From the NCBI RefSeq assembly GCF_030818775.1, contig NZ_JAUTAU010000001.1, forward strand, positions 2,670,001-2,734,000: 64,000 nt of DNA, read 5' to 3'. The number at the start of each line of letters is the position of its first letter. Position 1 is the first letter of the stretch. Position numbers and translations under genes: made by a program. Below, one piece after another: positions 47,027 through 57,008 of the stretch. This DNA is from Bacillus sp. SORGH_AS_0510 (lineage in GTDB: Bacteria; Bacillota; Bacilli; Bacillales; Cytobacillaceae). The notes beneath the pieces are model-generated. The model did no database searches, was not told the DNA's origin, and worked only from the letters and a program-made list of their open reading frames with translations.

Positions 47027-47053
47027 AAGATGGCATGTAATAAATGCCATCTT
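47027..47053. terminator. Terminator between convergent genes
   Basis: The perfect stem AAGATGGCAT/ATGCCATCTT with loop GTAATAA lies between a GT2 gene and a reverse hypothetical gene. Confidence 0.75.
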
Positions 47054-47071
47054 AAAATGAGTTAAATAGTT

Positions 47072-47632
47072 TCAATCGTCTTTATGCTCTTCACAAAAAA
47101 CAAAGTCCTTGTATCGGAAAAATGTGGATGGGTCAGCTTGTTCAATACCAGGGATCAAAGGGTTGAAAATACTACCGGCAACGACTGAAACCTCTAGTAG
47201 ACCGCAGATTGGTTGACAACTCTTCTTGCAAATTTTGAAATCCCCTTCTACCGTTACTCGATACACAGCATTTCTCTCGTCCAGTACTACTCCATTAACA
47301 AGGCCATCAAGAATGCCTCCAGGAATATCTCTTTCGATCCTTGTACAAGTGTGAGGATTTAATTCATGCGTACCTAAATAAAAATCCTTTTCATGAATGT
47401 CACTAAATACATTATATTGAATGGTATTTTGTTCTTGGACAGAGTCTATTGTAGGTTGAAAGCATACGCCCAATTTGACTGATGCTTTTAATTCTTTATC
47501 CGTTGGATTTTTTAAAGTAATCACAAGTCTATCATTATTTCTGCCTGTCTGAAAGTCCAAAGCCACTTCTTCTGAAATGAGAAATGGACCTGTAGTAAGC
47601 TTTACTTTTTTGTGATCATGTTTTTCCCCCAT
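47072..47632 (-). CDS. Cys-containing hypothetical protein, possible spore-surface protein
   Basis: The 186-residue protein is beta-rich (DRLVITLKNPTDKELKASVKLGVCF, YRVTVEGDFKI). It has a Cys cluster CKKSCQPICG and a further C-terminal Cys in FVFCEEHKDD. It has no signal peptide or membrane helix. AAAGGAGGG precedes the ATG. I do not recognise it. Its position within glycosyltransferase genes in a spore former suggests, but does not show, a spore-coat or exosporium role. Confidence 0.65.
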   Translation of the reverse strand: MGEKHDHKKVKLTTGPFLISEEVALDFQTGRNNDRLVITLKNPTDKELKASVKLGVCFQPTIDSVQEQNTIQYNVFSDIHEKDFYLGTHELNPHTCTRIERDIPGGILDGLVNGVVLDERNAVYRVTVEGDFKICKKSCQPICGLLEVSVVAGSIFNPLIPGIEQADPSTFFRYKDFVFCEEHKDD

Positions 47633-47795
47633 TTAAAATCCCTCCTTTCCTTCTTTATTAAATGAAGGCACTTGTCATTCTGTAAGGGCATGTATACTAG
47701 TTTTTTAAAATTGTGGTTTTGACTAGAATGACGTCTGACAAAAGCCGTTCCACCTTATAAAAAGGCTAATAACCTATTAGTGAGGAGTGAAAAAT

Positions 47796-48920
47796 ATGAG
47801 AATTGGAGTTAATCTACTGAATTTTTCAGAGGACAGATTTGGTGGAGTGGAACAATACGTTAAGAATTTAATTTGGCATTTAACAAACAGTCAAGCGAAT
47901 GTGCAGTTATTTCTTTTTCTTACAAGGCCTTTCCTTGACGCATTCCCTAAATATCATAATCGGATAAAAAGAGTAATGATTAAACATGTAATCGACCCCA
48001 TTCAAATCCGTAAAGCTATTCTGCAGAATAAGTTAGATTTATGGTTTTGCCCTTTACATCGATCCTATATCCCAGATATACCTATTCCATCGGTTGTAAC
48101 CATTCATGATCTTCTTCACACATCCTACCCTCAGTATGTTTCCGAGAATGTAGATTACCATAATCAATATTACCAGCAATATCTTCCATCCTTTGATGCT
48201 ATAATTACTGTTTCGAATTTCTCAAAAGATACGATCATGAAACACCTACACATTCCAGGAGAAAAAATTCATGTAACTTATCAGGATGTTCCAATAGGTT
48301 TTGAAAGATTGCTGGATGAAGGGGAATTAGTAAATTTAAAAGAAAAATATAAACTTCCAGAAGTGTTTGGTGTCTACCCAGCTAGTTTTAATGCACACAA
48401 AAATCATCTTAATCTACTAAAAGCAATTTTGTTACTACGTGAACAACATAATAAGGAAATCTTTTTGGTTCTTACTGGTTATGCGTACAAAGGGAACAGC
48501 GTATATCAACAGGTTGTGAACTTCTTGAATGAGCATCATTTAGAAAAACAAATAAAAATAGTAAACTACATCCCTCAAAGAGAAATGTCCACACTATATT
48601 CTTGTGCTTCCTTTTTAGTTTTTCCTTCTCTTTATGAAGGGTTCGGCATTCCATTAATAGAAGCAATGAAAGCGAAATGTCCGATAGCTTGTTCTAATAG
48701 AGGGAGCATTCCTGAAATTGTTGCAGAGGCCGGGCTGCAATTTAACCCGGAGAACGTAAATGAAATTGCCCAGCAAATACTTCAAGTAATGGATTTGAAG
48801 ACAAGAGTAGACCTTATTGAAAAGGGCACTGAACAGGTAAAACAATTCTCATGGGAGAAGAGTGTAAGAAAAACAATGGATGTTTTTAACAACGTATTAC
48901 AAAGTGGGAGAGAACAATGA
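47796..48920 (+). CDS. Glycosyltransferase family 4
   Basis: The 374-residue GT-B protein has the N-terminal GT4 start IGVNLLNFSEDRFGGVEQYVKNL, TIHDLLHTSYPQY and the nucleotide-sugar motif PSLYEGFGIPLIEAMKAKCPI with Glu residues seven apart. ATG 47796 lies 8 nt after GAGGAG. It probably adds mannosyl or another sugar to a growing chain. Its stop overlaps the next glycosyltransferase start (ATGA), so the pair is co-translated. Confidence 0.86.
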   Translation: MRIGVNLLNFSEDRFGGVEQYVKNLIWHLTNSQANVQLFLFLTRPFLDAFPKYHNRIKRVMIKHVIDPIQIRKAILQNKLDLWFCPLHRSYIPDIPIPSVVTIHDLLHTSYPQYVSENVDYHNQYYQQYLPSFDAIITVSNFSKDTIMKHLHIPGEKIHVTYQDVPIGFERLLDEGELVNLKEKYKLPEVFGVYPASFNAHKNHLNLLKAILLLREQHNKEIFLVLTGYAYKGNSVYQQVVNFLNEHHLEKQIKIVNYIPQREMSTLYSCASFLVFPSLYEGFGIPLIEAMKAKCPIACSNRGSIPEIVAEAGLQFNPENVNEIAQQILQVMDLKTRVDLIEKGTEQVKQFSWEKSVRKTMDVFNNVLQSGREQ

Positions 48921-50074
48921 AAAACCTTCTTGTTATTAATCATTTTCCAACAGTGAAGCCTCCTATAAGTGGAGGTACATTAAGATATTTTCATTTATAC
49001 CAAGAGCTTAGTAAGTATTACCATATTACACTCTTATCTCAATCGTGGAGTCACAAAAGTGGCCTATTTCAATATTCCCCTACATTTAATGAGTATAAAG
49101 TTGAAAAGGACCACCTCTATAATAAAATGACGGATAGTAACAATAGGCAGTCATATGAATTTACTTTAATTAATCATATGACTCTTTCTTATCAAGACAC
49201 GATTTTTAAGAAGTATTTTAACAATCTATATCAAACAAGTGACATAATTATTCATGAATCCCCCTACCTTCTCGGCTATGATCAATTCATAGGATTAGAT
49301 GGTAAATTAAGAATTTATAACAGTCATAATCATGAATACCTATTAGCAAAAAAAATTTGGATGAATGAAAAAGCAAAAGAATTTCTACCTATTTTATATG
49401 AAGAGGAAAAAAAATTAGTAGAAAATGCGGACATTGTGTTTGCAACGTCTGAGAATGAAAGACAAAGTTTTATTTCCATGTATCGAAAAGATCCCAAACA
49501 AGTAAAATTAGCACCGAATGGAATACATCCAGACGTATGGTTAAAGAAAACAACTAGGTCACATATTAGAACAAGAGCTATTTTCATTGGTTCAGATTAT
49601 TTGCCTAACATTGAAGCTGTTAATTTTATTATTAATCAGTTAGCTGACAAATGTCCTGATATTGATTTTGTTATAGCGGGCGGTTGCTGTAATCCATTTT
49701 TAACACTGAAAAAATCAAATGTGCAATTTTTAGGGCGAATTCTACACAAGCAAAAATTAACACTATTTGCGGAAGCAAATATCGCACTTAATCCTATCAT
49801 GACTGGCGCAGGCGTTAATCTTAAAACATTAGAATTTTTATCAGCTGGAATTCCGTTATTCTCAACCGAATTTGGAATCAGAGGTCTAGAACTAACTGAT
49901 CACAAACATTATTTTCATGTTGATAGGGAAAATTTCTCAGATAAGTTAAATAACTATCACCAAAATGAAGAAATTCTAAATGAAGTATCAACTGGTGGAC
50001 AAAAATATATAAATGCCAATTTTTCTTGGAGTAGTATTGCTAAAGGGATATACGAGGAGATTGAGGGATATTAA
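48917..50074 (+). CDS. Glycosyltransferase family 4
   Basis: The 385-residue GT-B protein starts LLVINHFPTVKPPISGGTLRYFHLYQEL. It has TRAIFIGSDYLPNIEAVNFI and a donor-site segment IMTGAGVNLKTLEFLSAGIPLFST, where the usual EGFG loop is replaced. It overlaps the preceding GT4 gene by 4 nt. The substrate is unknown. It converges on the next GT gene with only 6 bp between stops and no visible terminator. Confidence 0.83.
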   Translation: MKNLLVINHFPTVKPPISGGTLRYFHLYQELSKYYHITLLSQSWSHKSGLFQYSPTFNEYKVEKDHLYNKMTDSNNRQSYEFTLINHMTLSYQDTIFKKYFNNLYQTSDIIIHESPYLLGYDQFIGLDGKLRIYNSHNHEYLLAKKIWMNEKAKEFLPILYEEEKKLVENADIVFATSENERQSFISMYRKDPKQVKLAPNGIHPDVWLKKTTRSHIRTRAIFIGSDYLPNIEAVNFIINQLADKCPDIDFVIAGGCCNPFLTLKKSNVQFLGRILHKQKLTLFAEANIALNPIMTGAGVNLKTLEFLSAGIPLFSTEFGIRGLELTDHKHYFHVDRENFSDKLNNYHQNEEILNEVSTGGQKYINANFSWSSIAKGIYEEIEGY

Positions 50075-50080
50075 ATCCAC

Positions 50081-51229
50081 TTAACCTATGAGCCTTTGTA
50101 GAAAGTTTTTTAGTAAGATTCCAGCTTGGTCCCATGTTAGTTTTATCATGTCCTTTCTCCCTTGTTCTCCTTTTTGGATACAAAGCATTGGGTTTTCGTA
50201 TGCATTTCTCATTTGTTTTTTTAAGTCAACCAATTCCACTTCAGCCCACAGCTGCCTGTCATTTTCATAAATGTCCGGTGAAACAGTCCCTAATGGATTG
50301 GATTTCGTGGAAGGAGTACAAAGTTGGTAATCAACTATGAATGAGTTATTTTCATGTAAAAAATCCATTTGCCCTCCCCAACCAGTTGCAATGACAGGGA
50401 TACCAGTTGATAATGCTTCTATAAAAGGAAGTCCTACGCCTTCCCCTCTAGTCGGGAGAACAAATGCATTTGCTAGTGAATAAAGGCTTTTTAATTGCTG
50501 TTCACCTATGACACCTGTGATGATAGAAAATGGAGCAGTTTCTTTCTCAAAACCAAGCATTTTCTTATACTTATTTATTGCTACAAGTATGTGTTTTCGT
50601 GGAACGCCATACGTTTTAATCAATAATAAGACTTCGTTGGTTGAGGAAAATTCTTCCCAGTATGCCTTTAATAATGCTTCAGGATTTTTGCGGAGTTGGT
50701 AATCAAATATACTTAAAAAAACAAATTTTTTGGTTGCATCATTCATTATTAACTTCTTATTTTCGGGTGTAAATGTAACGGTATCGGCACCATGTGGTAC
50801 ATGAAATATAGGAACAGTTACACCACTATCCATCATTGCAATAACATTATTGGTACAAGGAACACATACTGCATCAAATGATTGTATGGTTTCCAGCCAT
50901 TTACTAGGGATTCTCGATGTTTCCCATACGGTATTCAAAATTATCCGATCAAATATTTTCCGTTCCTCTTCCTTCCAAACAATATTCCCCGGAGGAGAAT
51001 GAAGAATTAATATCTTTTTCTTTTCCAATGAAATTGGCTTTTCAATTAATTGTAATAACCGCTCTCTTGTTACATTTTCAATAAATTTAGAACCAAACCC
51101 CCAAGTATAGGTTTCAATTTTAACATCAACTCCTTGACGGTCCAGTGCTAAGGCGTATTCTCTGCTCGCTATACCATAACCAGTTGAATCTAGAACGGGT
51201 CCTCTCCATACAACCTGATAGTTTTCCAT
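50081..51229 (-). CDS. Glycosyltransferase family 4
   Basis: The 382-residue GT-B protein has RGPVLDSTGYGIASREYALAL at the N-terminus, NTVWETSRIP, FVFLSIFDYQLRKNPEALLKAY and the donor motif PTRGEGVGLPFIEALSTGIPVIATGWGG. Such proteins are common in spore- or capsule-glycan clusters. CGGAGGG precedes ATG 51229. It is the last gene of a reverse-strand manC-GT2-GT4 operon. Confidence 0.86.
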   Translation of the reverse strand: MENYQVVWRGPVLDSTGYGIASREYALALDRQGVDVKIETYTWGFGSKFIENVTRERLLQLIEKPISLEKKKILILHSPPGNIVWKEEERKIFDRIILNTVWETSRIPSKWLETIQSFDAVCVPCTNNVIAMMDSGVTVPIFHVPHGADTVTFTPENKKLIMNDATKKFVFLSIFDYQLRKNPEALLKAYWEEFSSTNEVLLLIKTYGVPRKHILVAINKYKKMLGFEKETAPFSIITGVIGEQQLKSLYSLANAFVLPTRGEGVGLPFIEALSTGIPVIATGWGGQMDFLHENNSFIVDYQLCTPSTKSNPLGTVSPDIYENDRQLWAEVELVDLKKQMRNAYENPMLCIQKGEQGRKDMIKLTWDQAGILLKNFLQRLIG

Positions 51230-51266
51230 TTTCCCTCCGTTAAAAGCATTTATTATTCTTTACTCT

Positions 51267-51953
51267 TTAATCTTGAATGAATGGTTTATAATCATCGGTT
51301 ATGCACAGAAACCTAGACTTTCTTAAGAGAATGTCATTGTTAATATTCCAAGTATGATGAGCGGGATTAGATTTCCTCAAGCATACATAATTGTGTTTAT
51401 CTGTCGAAAATATTTTGAACCTGTTTCTTGCACATTCTCGTAAGAAAAACGTATCCTCACCAAGGTTTAATGAAGGAAATCTAACATTCTCAAAAATCTC
51501 TTTTTTAAAAAGTAATGTCGCTCCTTTGACCCCCTGATTCACAAATTGGTTTTCTTTACCCGGCTTTTGGATGACAAGTATTTGCTCCTCTTCAAAGTAC
51601 ATAAAGACTGATTGTTTACCAACAACATCTGCATTTGTTTTCACTAATGTTTCCATCGACTTTGTTAAATAATTGGGGGCATAATAGTCATCATCATCAA
51701 ATTTTGCAATAAAAGGATACTTTGCCTTTTCAATGGCATAATTTAGAGATTCTCCTAATGTCCATTCTTCCATCGATTGATAAACGGTTACATTTGAAGC
51801 ACATTTTGCGCGTTGTTCCCACTGACCAATTTCCATATCATCTTTGTTTAAAATAATAATCAATTCTTTTTCCTGCCACGTCTGCCTTTCATAATTATTA
51901 AATACATTCTCCATTAAGTGCTGCCGAATGGTGCAACATATGATAGAGATCAA
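51267..51953 (-). CDS. Glycosyltransferase family 2
   Basis: The protein of about 228 residues has the GT2 start ISIICCTIRQHL, KELIIILNKDD and the DxD region FIAKFDDDDYYAPNYL. TTG 51953 follows AAGGGAGG at 7 nt and gives a typical GT2 N-terminus. Longer in-frame starts (52028, 51989) lie inside manC without ribosome sites. It is the middle gene of the reverse manC operon. Confidence 0.8.
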   Translation of the reverse strand: MISIICCTIRQHLMENVFNNYERQTWQEKELIIILNKDDMEIGQWEQRAKCASNVTVYQSMEEWTLGESLNYAIEKAKYPFIAKFDDDDYYAPNYLTKSMETLVKTNADVVGKQSVFMYFEEEQILVIQKPGKENQFVNQGVKGATLLFKKEIFENVRFPSLNLGEDTFFLRECARNRFKIFSTDKHNYVCLRKSNPAHHTWNINNDILLRKSRFLCITDDYKPFIQD

Positions 51954-51966
51954 TGAACTTCCTCCC

Positions 51967-53319
51967 TTATTTACACTGTTTAATTGCATCTTCCCAGGAA
52001 TCGGTATATTTAAAGATATCTTCTTCATCTACTTTTGTTCCCAACTGGACTTCAATAATCTCTAGAGATGTGATCGCCTTTACTGCATGTTTAGCACCTT
52101 TTGGGATGATCAGCGTATCTCCTTCATGAATAGGAAAACAGTGATCATTTAAAATAAATTCCCCTGTTCCTGAAATAATTGTCCATGTTTCTTGTCGCAA
52201 ATTGTGCATTTGGTAGCTAGTATTTTTACCTTGAGTCACTTTGAGAATTTTCGTTTGAGTTTCCATTCCTTCTACTGTCAAAGAACGAGATAACACCTTA
52301 TAACTCCCCCATCTTTTTTCTTCGTACATTGGAGGATTGTTCTTTATCATACTTTTAATATTTATTGATTTATTTTTATCAGCGATTAGCAGCCCATCAT
52401 GTCCAGCTACTATAATACTATTTGAAATTCCAATAACATGTATAGGTAATGCCAGTTCATTGATAACATATGTTTCTGTTGAATCTGATATTGATCCCAT
52501 CCCGATAATTTTGTCTTCCAATACTTCTGTAATTGAGAGCCAAGAACCCACATCCATCCAGGTTCCACTAAATGGAACAACTATTGAATGTGGTGTTTTT
52601 TCCGCCACCTCATAATCAAAACTCATAGTAGATAACTGCTTATATATTTGAAGCAACTGTTTGTAATCTATAGGTAGTCCCTTACTTCTTAAGGTAGAAA
52701 GAATAAATTTTAAAGGAAAGGCAAATACACCACAGTTCCAAAGAGAATTTTTCTTTATCAGTTTTATCGCTTCACTTTCATCTGGTTTTTCTATGAATTG
52801 GCTAATTAATTCATATGTTTTTTTGTTTATTTTCTCTGGAATAATATATCCATATTGATTAGATGGAAATTGAGGGATGACACCTACAAGTGCAAGATTA
52901 GCTTTAGATTCATTTAGGATATGAGGCATTATTTTTATATGTTGAAAAAAAGTTTCTTCTACCAGTGCATCTACTGGCAATACAATAATGGTTTCATCCA
53001 AATCAGCTTGTAAAATAGAATAAAGAAAAGTTGAGGCTAAAGATATGGAAGGAAATGTTCCTCTTTGCATCGGTTCACATATAATGTTTATTGAATCACC
53101 AATCTGATTTTTAATTGTTTCTACTTGATTTTGACAAGTAACAATATAAGTCGAGGAAAGAAGACTGATTGAATCTAGTTGTCGGCAAACCCTTTGAATC
53201 ATGGACTCATAAATACCATTTTCATCTTTTAATAATTTTAAAAATTGCTTAGATCTTACCTGATTAGATAATGGCCAAAGTCTTTTTCCTGAACCACCTG
53301 ATAGTAATAGTATTTTCAT
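51967..53319 (-). CDS. manC: Mannose-1-phosphate guanylyltransferase (ManC-type)
   Basis: The 450-residue protein has an N-terminal nucleotidyltransferase domain (LLLSGGSGKRLWPLSNQVRSKQFLKLL, FIEKPD, LWNCGVFAF) and a C-terminal cupin of the type II mannose-6-phosphate isomerase (EKRWGSYKVL, TKILKVTQGKNTSYQMHNLRQETW, GDTLIIPKGAKHAV). It makes GDP-mannose, the donor for the neighbouring glycosyltransferases. AGGAGG lies before ATG 53319. This supports a mannose-containing or GDP-mannose-derived surface polysaccharide. Confidence 0.9.
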   Translation of the reverse strand: MKILLLSGGSGKRLWPLSNQVRSKQFLKLLKDENGIYESMIQRVCRQLDSISLLSSTYIVTCQNQVETIKNQIGDSINIICEPMQRGTFPSISLASTFLYSILQADLDETIIVLPVDALVEETFFQHIKIMPHILNESKANLALVGVIPQFPSNQYGYIIPEKINKKTYELISQFIEKPDESEAIKLIKKNSLWNCGVFAFPLKFILSTLRSKGLPIDYKQLLQIYKQLSTMSFDYEVAEKTPHSIVVPFSGTWMDVGSWLSITEVLEDKIIGMGSISDSTETYVINELALPIHVIGISNSIIVAGHDGLLIADKNKSINIKSMIKNNPPMYEEKRWGSYKVLSRSLTVEGMETQTKILKVTQGKNTSYQMHNLRQETWTIISGTGEFILNDHCFPIHEGDTLIIPKGAKHAVKAITSLEIIEVQLGTKVDEEDIFKYTDSWEDAIKQCK

Positions 53320-53421
53320 AACGTCCTCCTAAGGAAACAATGAATCCTTAGGTTATTTTATGATGATTTAAAGAAAGAGGAATTGGTCAAACGAACCAAT
53401 TCCATAAGGTGCACCCACATG

Positions 53422-53454
53422 AATAACCACGCTGATTTCTTCAGCGTGGTTATT
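53422..53454 (-). terminator. Terminator of hmp
   Basis: The perfect stem AATAACCACGCTGA/TCAGCGTGGTTATT lies 7 nt past the stop of the frame-corrected hmp. The frame-shifted reading would run straight through it. Confidence 0.85.
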
Positions 53455-53460
53455 TTCACC

Positions 53461-54740
53461 TTATTCCAAGCTACCAAACGACCCGAAAAATTCATAATGA
53501 ATTCGTTCCTCTGGAACTCCCAATCTTTTAACGATTTGTTTACTACCTTCATGAACGGCTCAGGTCCACAAAAGTAAAAGTCAGCATCTTTTGTAGGTAC
53601 GATTTGTTGCATTTGATCGAGATTTAAGTAGCCTTCCCCATCAAAATTTTTCATTTCTCTATCTTCATCTGTTGGTTTCTCATAAACAACAAATGATTTT
53701 ACATTTTTATGTTCTGCTGCAAGGTCATTCACATGTGTTTTAAATGCATGGTAATGGCTATTAATAGCTGCATGGATAAAGTATATTTCCCGCTTTGGAA
53801 TATTTTTAACAGTGGTGTTCAACATACACATCATAGGGGTAAGTCCAACCCCACCGCTAATTAGCACCAATGGTAAGGTAGATTCCATATCCAAATAAAA
53901 GTCTCCTGCTGGAGCAGTAATTGGGAGAATATCTCCTTCATTTACATGGGTATGCAAATAGGAGGAAACGATTCCTGCTGGTATCTCTTGCTCTCTAGAA
54001 TCTTCTCTTTTAACACTTATTCTATAATAGTCTAATCCAGGAGAATCAGATAAACTATATTGTCGTAAATGAGTATATTTTTCCCCAGGAATCTCTACTT
54101 TTAGCGTTATGTATTGCCCTGGAATGAATGCAGTAATTTGATTTCCGTCTTTCGGTTTTAAATAAAAGGAGGTAATGACATCACTCTCCTCCACTTTTTT
54201 ATCCACTTTAAATTCGCGAAATCCAGCCCACCCACCAGGCAAAGTTTCAGTAGTTTTATACATGCGATTTTCCATTCGTATGAAAACGTCCGATATTACC
54301 TCATAAGCATCTGCCCATGCATCAATAATTTCGTTAGTTGCCGCATCCCCTAAAACTTCCTTAATGGCCCCAAGTAAATTTTCACCAACAATAGGATAGT
54401 GTTCAGGCTTAATTTGCAGGCTCCGATGCTTTTCACCAATTCTCTCTAATACGGGCATGATCTTACTAAAGTCTTCAATATTTGCTGCAGCACCATATAC
54501 GGCATCAGCTAATGCTTTAGGTTGGTGACCCGTTAGTTGATGGGTTTGGTTAAAGATGTTCAGGAGTTCAGGATGCTGTTTAAACATTCTTTTATAAAAT
54601 TGTTTGGTTATAGCTTCTCCATGGTCCTTAACAATAGGTAAGGTAGCCTTAATGATTTCTAGCTTTTGAGGATCGAGTGTTTTCACAGTTTTTAAAACTT
54701 CTTGCCATGAGCGTTTTTGTTGAATATTTGTTTTTTCCAT
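53461..54740 (-). CDS. hmp: Flavohaemoglobin (nitric oxide dioxygenase), 3' frameshift
   Basis: The protein has a globin domain (about 25-160, HPELLNIFNQTHQLTG with the proximal His region), an FAD domain (LRQYSLSDSPG) and an NAD domain (LPLVLISGGVGLTPMM, DFYFCGPEPFMK). It detoxifies NO to nitrate. The C-terminus is broken: after KDW, the string GATTGGGAGTTCC lacks one G. Restoring it gives GVPEERIHYEFFGSFGSLE and a stop at 53461, the normal Hmp ending. As written, the frame runs on to 53358 through a terminator hairpin with an unrelated tail. The intact product would be 426 residues, with about 20 extra N-terminal residues. It is a sequencing error or a recent mutation. Confidence 0.88.
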
Positions 54741-54897
54741 CTATAAACCCCCTTCATTTCATACAAATTAAGTATCTCCTCGATAAAAAATTCTAATGAA
54801 GGAAAGTTTTGTTAAAATGAACGTTGACATATTCTAAAGGCTTCACTTAAGAGGTGCCTGACCACGGTTCGGCAGCGTGTAAATGTCAAGCTAAGTA

Positions 54898-54927
54898 TGT
54901 ACATTTTTGATTGTTTAAGAATGTACA
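54898..54927. repeat. Left terminal inverted repeat of the IS21-family element
   Basis: It begins TGTACATTTTTGATTG and ends AAGAATGTACA. It matches the reverse complement of the right end in 25 of 30 positions. TGTACA itself recurs at both edges of the repeat. Confidence 0.85.
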
Positions 54928-54931
54928 AAAA

Positions 54932-55684
54932 TTACTCGTTTTCCTTTTCCAAATGATTTTTAATACGATACGAATCACCAATTATGTTCACAACTGTTGC
55001 GTGGTGTAATACACGATCCAATATGGCATTTGCTATTTTTGTATCCTGGAAGACCTCATCCCACTGCTTAAAGCTTACATTTGTGGTTAATATGGTGCTT
55101 TTTTTCTCATATCTTAAATCAATTAGCTGGAAGAACAATTTGGCATCCTCACGATCAATTGGTAGATATCCAATTTCATCAATAATTAATAACTTATACT
55201 TTCCATAATGCTTTAATCGACTTTCTAAGCGATTTTCTAATTTTGCTCTTTTTAATTGCAGGATTAATTCATTACATTTTATAAAATAGGTACTGGTTCG
55301 TTTCTTGGCTGCTGCTATCCCTATGGCTGTTGCTAAATGTGTCTTTCCGACTCCACTAGGTCCCAAGAATACGATATTCTCTTTCTCTTCGAGAAATCGT
55401 AATGTTGTAAAATCAAGTATTTGCTGCTTGTTTACTGATGGTTGGAAATTAAAATCAAAATCCTTTATCTCTTTACGGTGGGGGAAGGCCCCCACCTTGA
55501 CCATTGAATTAACCATGGTTTTTTCACGCATATCGATTTCATAATTTGTTAGTTTTAAGAGTGTGTCTACAAAAGATAATTGATTACTCATACCAAAATC
55601 AATCGTTTCACCAAGATGACCAATCATCTGTTTTAATTTTAAATACTCAAGGTTTTGCATTAATTGTTGATAACTACTATTCAT
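54932..55684 (-). CDS. istB: IS21 family helper ATPase IstB
   Basis: The 250-residue AAA+ ATPase has Walker A FLGPSGVGKTHLATAIG and Walker B KLLIIDEIGYLPIDRED. It assists IstA in target choice and transposition. ATG 55684 has a GAGGTG site; longer in-frame extensions lie inside istA. It overlaps the istA stop by 8 nt, as usual for the family. Confidence 0.93.
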   Translation of the reverse strand: MNSSYQQLMQNLEYLKLKQMIGHLGETIDFGMSNQLSFVDTLLKLTNYEIDMREKTMVNSMVKVGAFPHRKEIKDFDFNFQPSVNKQQILDFTTLRFLEEKENIVFLGPSGVGKTHLATAIGIAAAKKRTSTYFIKCNELILQLKRAKLENRLESRLKHYGKYKLLIIDEIGYLPIDREDAKLFFQLIDLRYEKKSTILTTNVSFKQWDEVFQDTKIANAILDRVLHHATVVNIIGDSYRIKNHLEKENE

Positions 55685-56966
55685 TTTTATACACCTCATC
55701 AATCGCTCGTAAGTTATTTTTAGCCAGCTCATCAATATCCGGAAAGTGCGGAAGCCCTCTTGAGAGTGCCTCAACGTAGTGTTCTTTTTTATAGTTGAGT
55801 TTGATTTCACTGACCTCGTGTTTCGCGATTAACTCCGTGTTATAATAAATATGGATTTGATTATCATATACTTGTAAACCAACGGTTTTCCCTTTGTATT
55901 CAGCTGGAACTGAATACTGGTTTGATTTATAAGTAATCATGCAAGCGGAATTGACCTGTACAAGTTTATGGTGGATCTTATAAGAATCTCTTATTTGCTT
56001 TCTTGGTAGGGGCAATAAGAGATTTTTTTCTTGTTCAATGGCCAAAATAGGTATTTTCCCTGTACCCTGATGGTAACTGTGGTTAATCCGTTCACAAAGG
56101 CTCTGCACAAACGCATGAAGCTCCTCATAATCAAATTTTCCCTGATAGGCATGAATCTCGTCTATCAATTTCATAGGACTTTCAACTTTCCCCTTCGTCC
56201 TTGGTCGTCCTGCAATACAAGGCCTTACTTTAAACCCAAAATCCTTTTCAAATTGACCAAAGCGTTCATTCACTACTCCCTTTGAATACTCGGTTCGTGG
56301 TTCATCCATTACTGTTTTCATATTATCCGTCACAAGGTTTTTAGGCACTCCCCCAATGGCTTCAAAGCTTTCTGTCAGAAAGGACATCAATACGCTTTGT
56401 GACTTTGATATTGTTAAATGAAAGGTTCTAAAACGGGAATGGGACAAAAGAAAAACAGCCACATTTACATAAAGAATTTCTCCATCTTTCGTTATATACC
56501 GGATATTCTCCTTCCAATCTATTTGAGCTTGTTCACCCGGAAGGGTTTCATAACGAATTACGGAGTGAACAGTTTCTGTACGTTTCCCCTCACTAAAGTA
56601 TGCTTGAAACTCTGGTTTACGAGCTATATAAGCTCGAAATGTTGACTGGGAACATTCCAGTCCATGATTATCTTTTAAATACTGCCATAGAACACGTTTA
56701 TAAAAAAATCTCTGCTTAGACTCTCGGGAAAGCAGTAGCTTTATTACTCCGTAATAATCATCTATCTTAGATTCTCTATCTCGTTTCTTTTGAGGCACAT
56801 ATCCATTAATATATTTATCAACTGTCCTCCGATCTACATTTAATTCTCTAGCTAATTTACTCTTGTTAATTTTCATATTTAAATTCTCCATAAGAAGTTT
56901 AAGTTTTGGTAAGTCTGTAAGACTGTTGATTTCAAAATTTGTTGTAATATCTAGTTGAACATACAT
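55677..56966 (-). CDS. istA: IS21 family transposase IstA
   Basis: The 429-residue transposase has an N-terminal helix-turn-helix (KSKLARELNVDRRTVDKYING). The DDE integrase core is visible: QIDWKEN, LVTDNMKT and the Glu of KGKVESPMK. A C-terminal beta domain reads YKSNQYSVPAEYKGK. ATG 56966 follows GAGGTGG; a longer frame to 57005 lies across the terminal repeat region and is rejected. Both genes look intact, so the element may be active. Confidence 0.93.
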   Translation of the reverse strand: MYVQLDITTNFEINSLTDLPKLKLLMENLNMKINKSKLARELNVDRRTVDKYINGYVPQKKRDRESKIDDYYGVIKLLLSRESKQRFFYKRVLWQYLKDNHGLECSQSTFRAYIARKPEFQAYFSEGKRTETVHSVIRYETLPGEQAQIDWKENIRYITKDGEILYVNVAVFLLSHSRFRTFHLTISKSQSVLMSFLTESFEAIGGVPKNLVTDNMKTVMDEPRTEYSKGVVNERFGQFEKDFGFKVRPCIAGRPRTKGKVESPMKLIDEIHAYQGKFDYEELHAFVQSLCERINHSYHQGTGKIPILAIEQEKNLLLPLPRKQIRDSYKIHHKLVQVNSACMITYKSNQYSVPAEYKGKTVGLQVYDNQIHIYYNTELIAKHEVSEIKLNYKKEHYVEALSRGLPHFPDIDELAKNNLRAIDEVYKNE

Positions 56967-57008
56967 ACTCTCCACCTCGATAAGAGTATGCCATGTACTA
57001 CCCAAAAC

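Noticed and set aside
51954..52028. Longer start for the GT2 gene inside manC
   Set aside because: The upstream ATGs have no ribosome site at proper distance, while TTG 51953 has AAGGGAGG at 7 nt and a typical GT2 N-terminus.
53358..53460. C-terminal tail of hmp as a real extension
   Set aside because: It crosses a perfect terminator hairpin and replaces the conserved Hmp ending, so it is a frameshift product.
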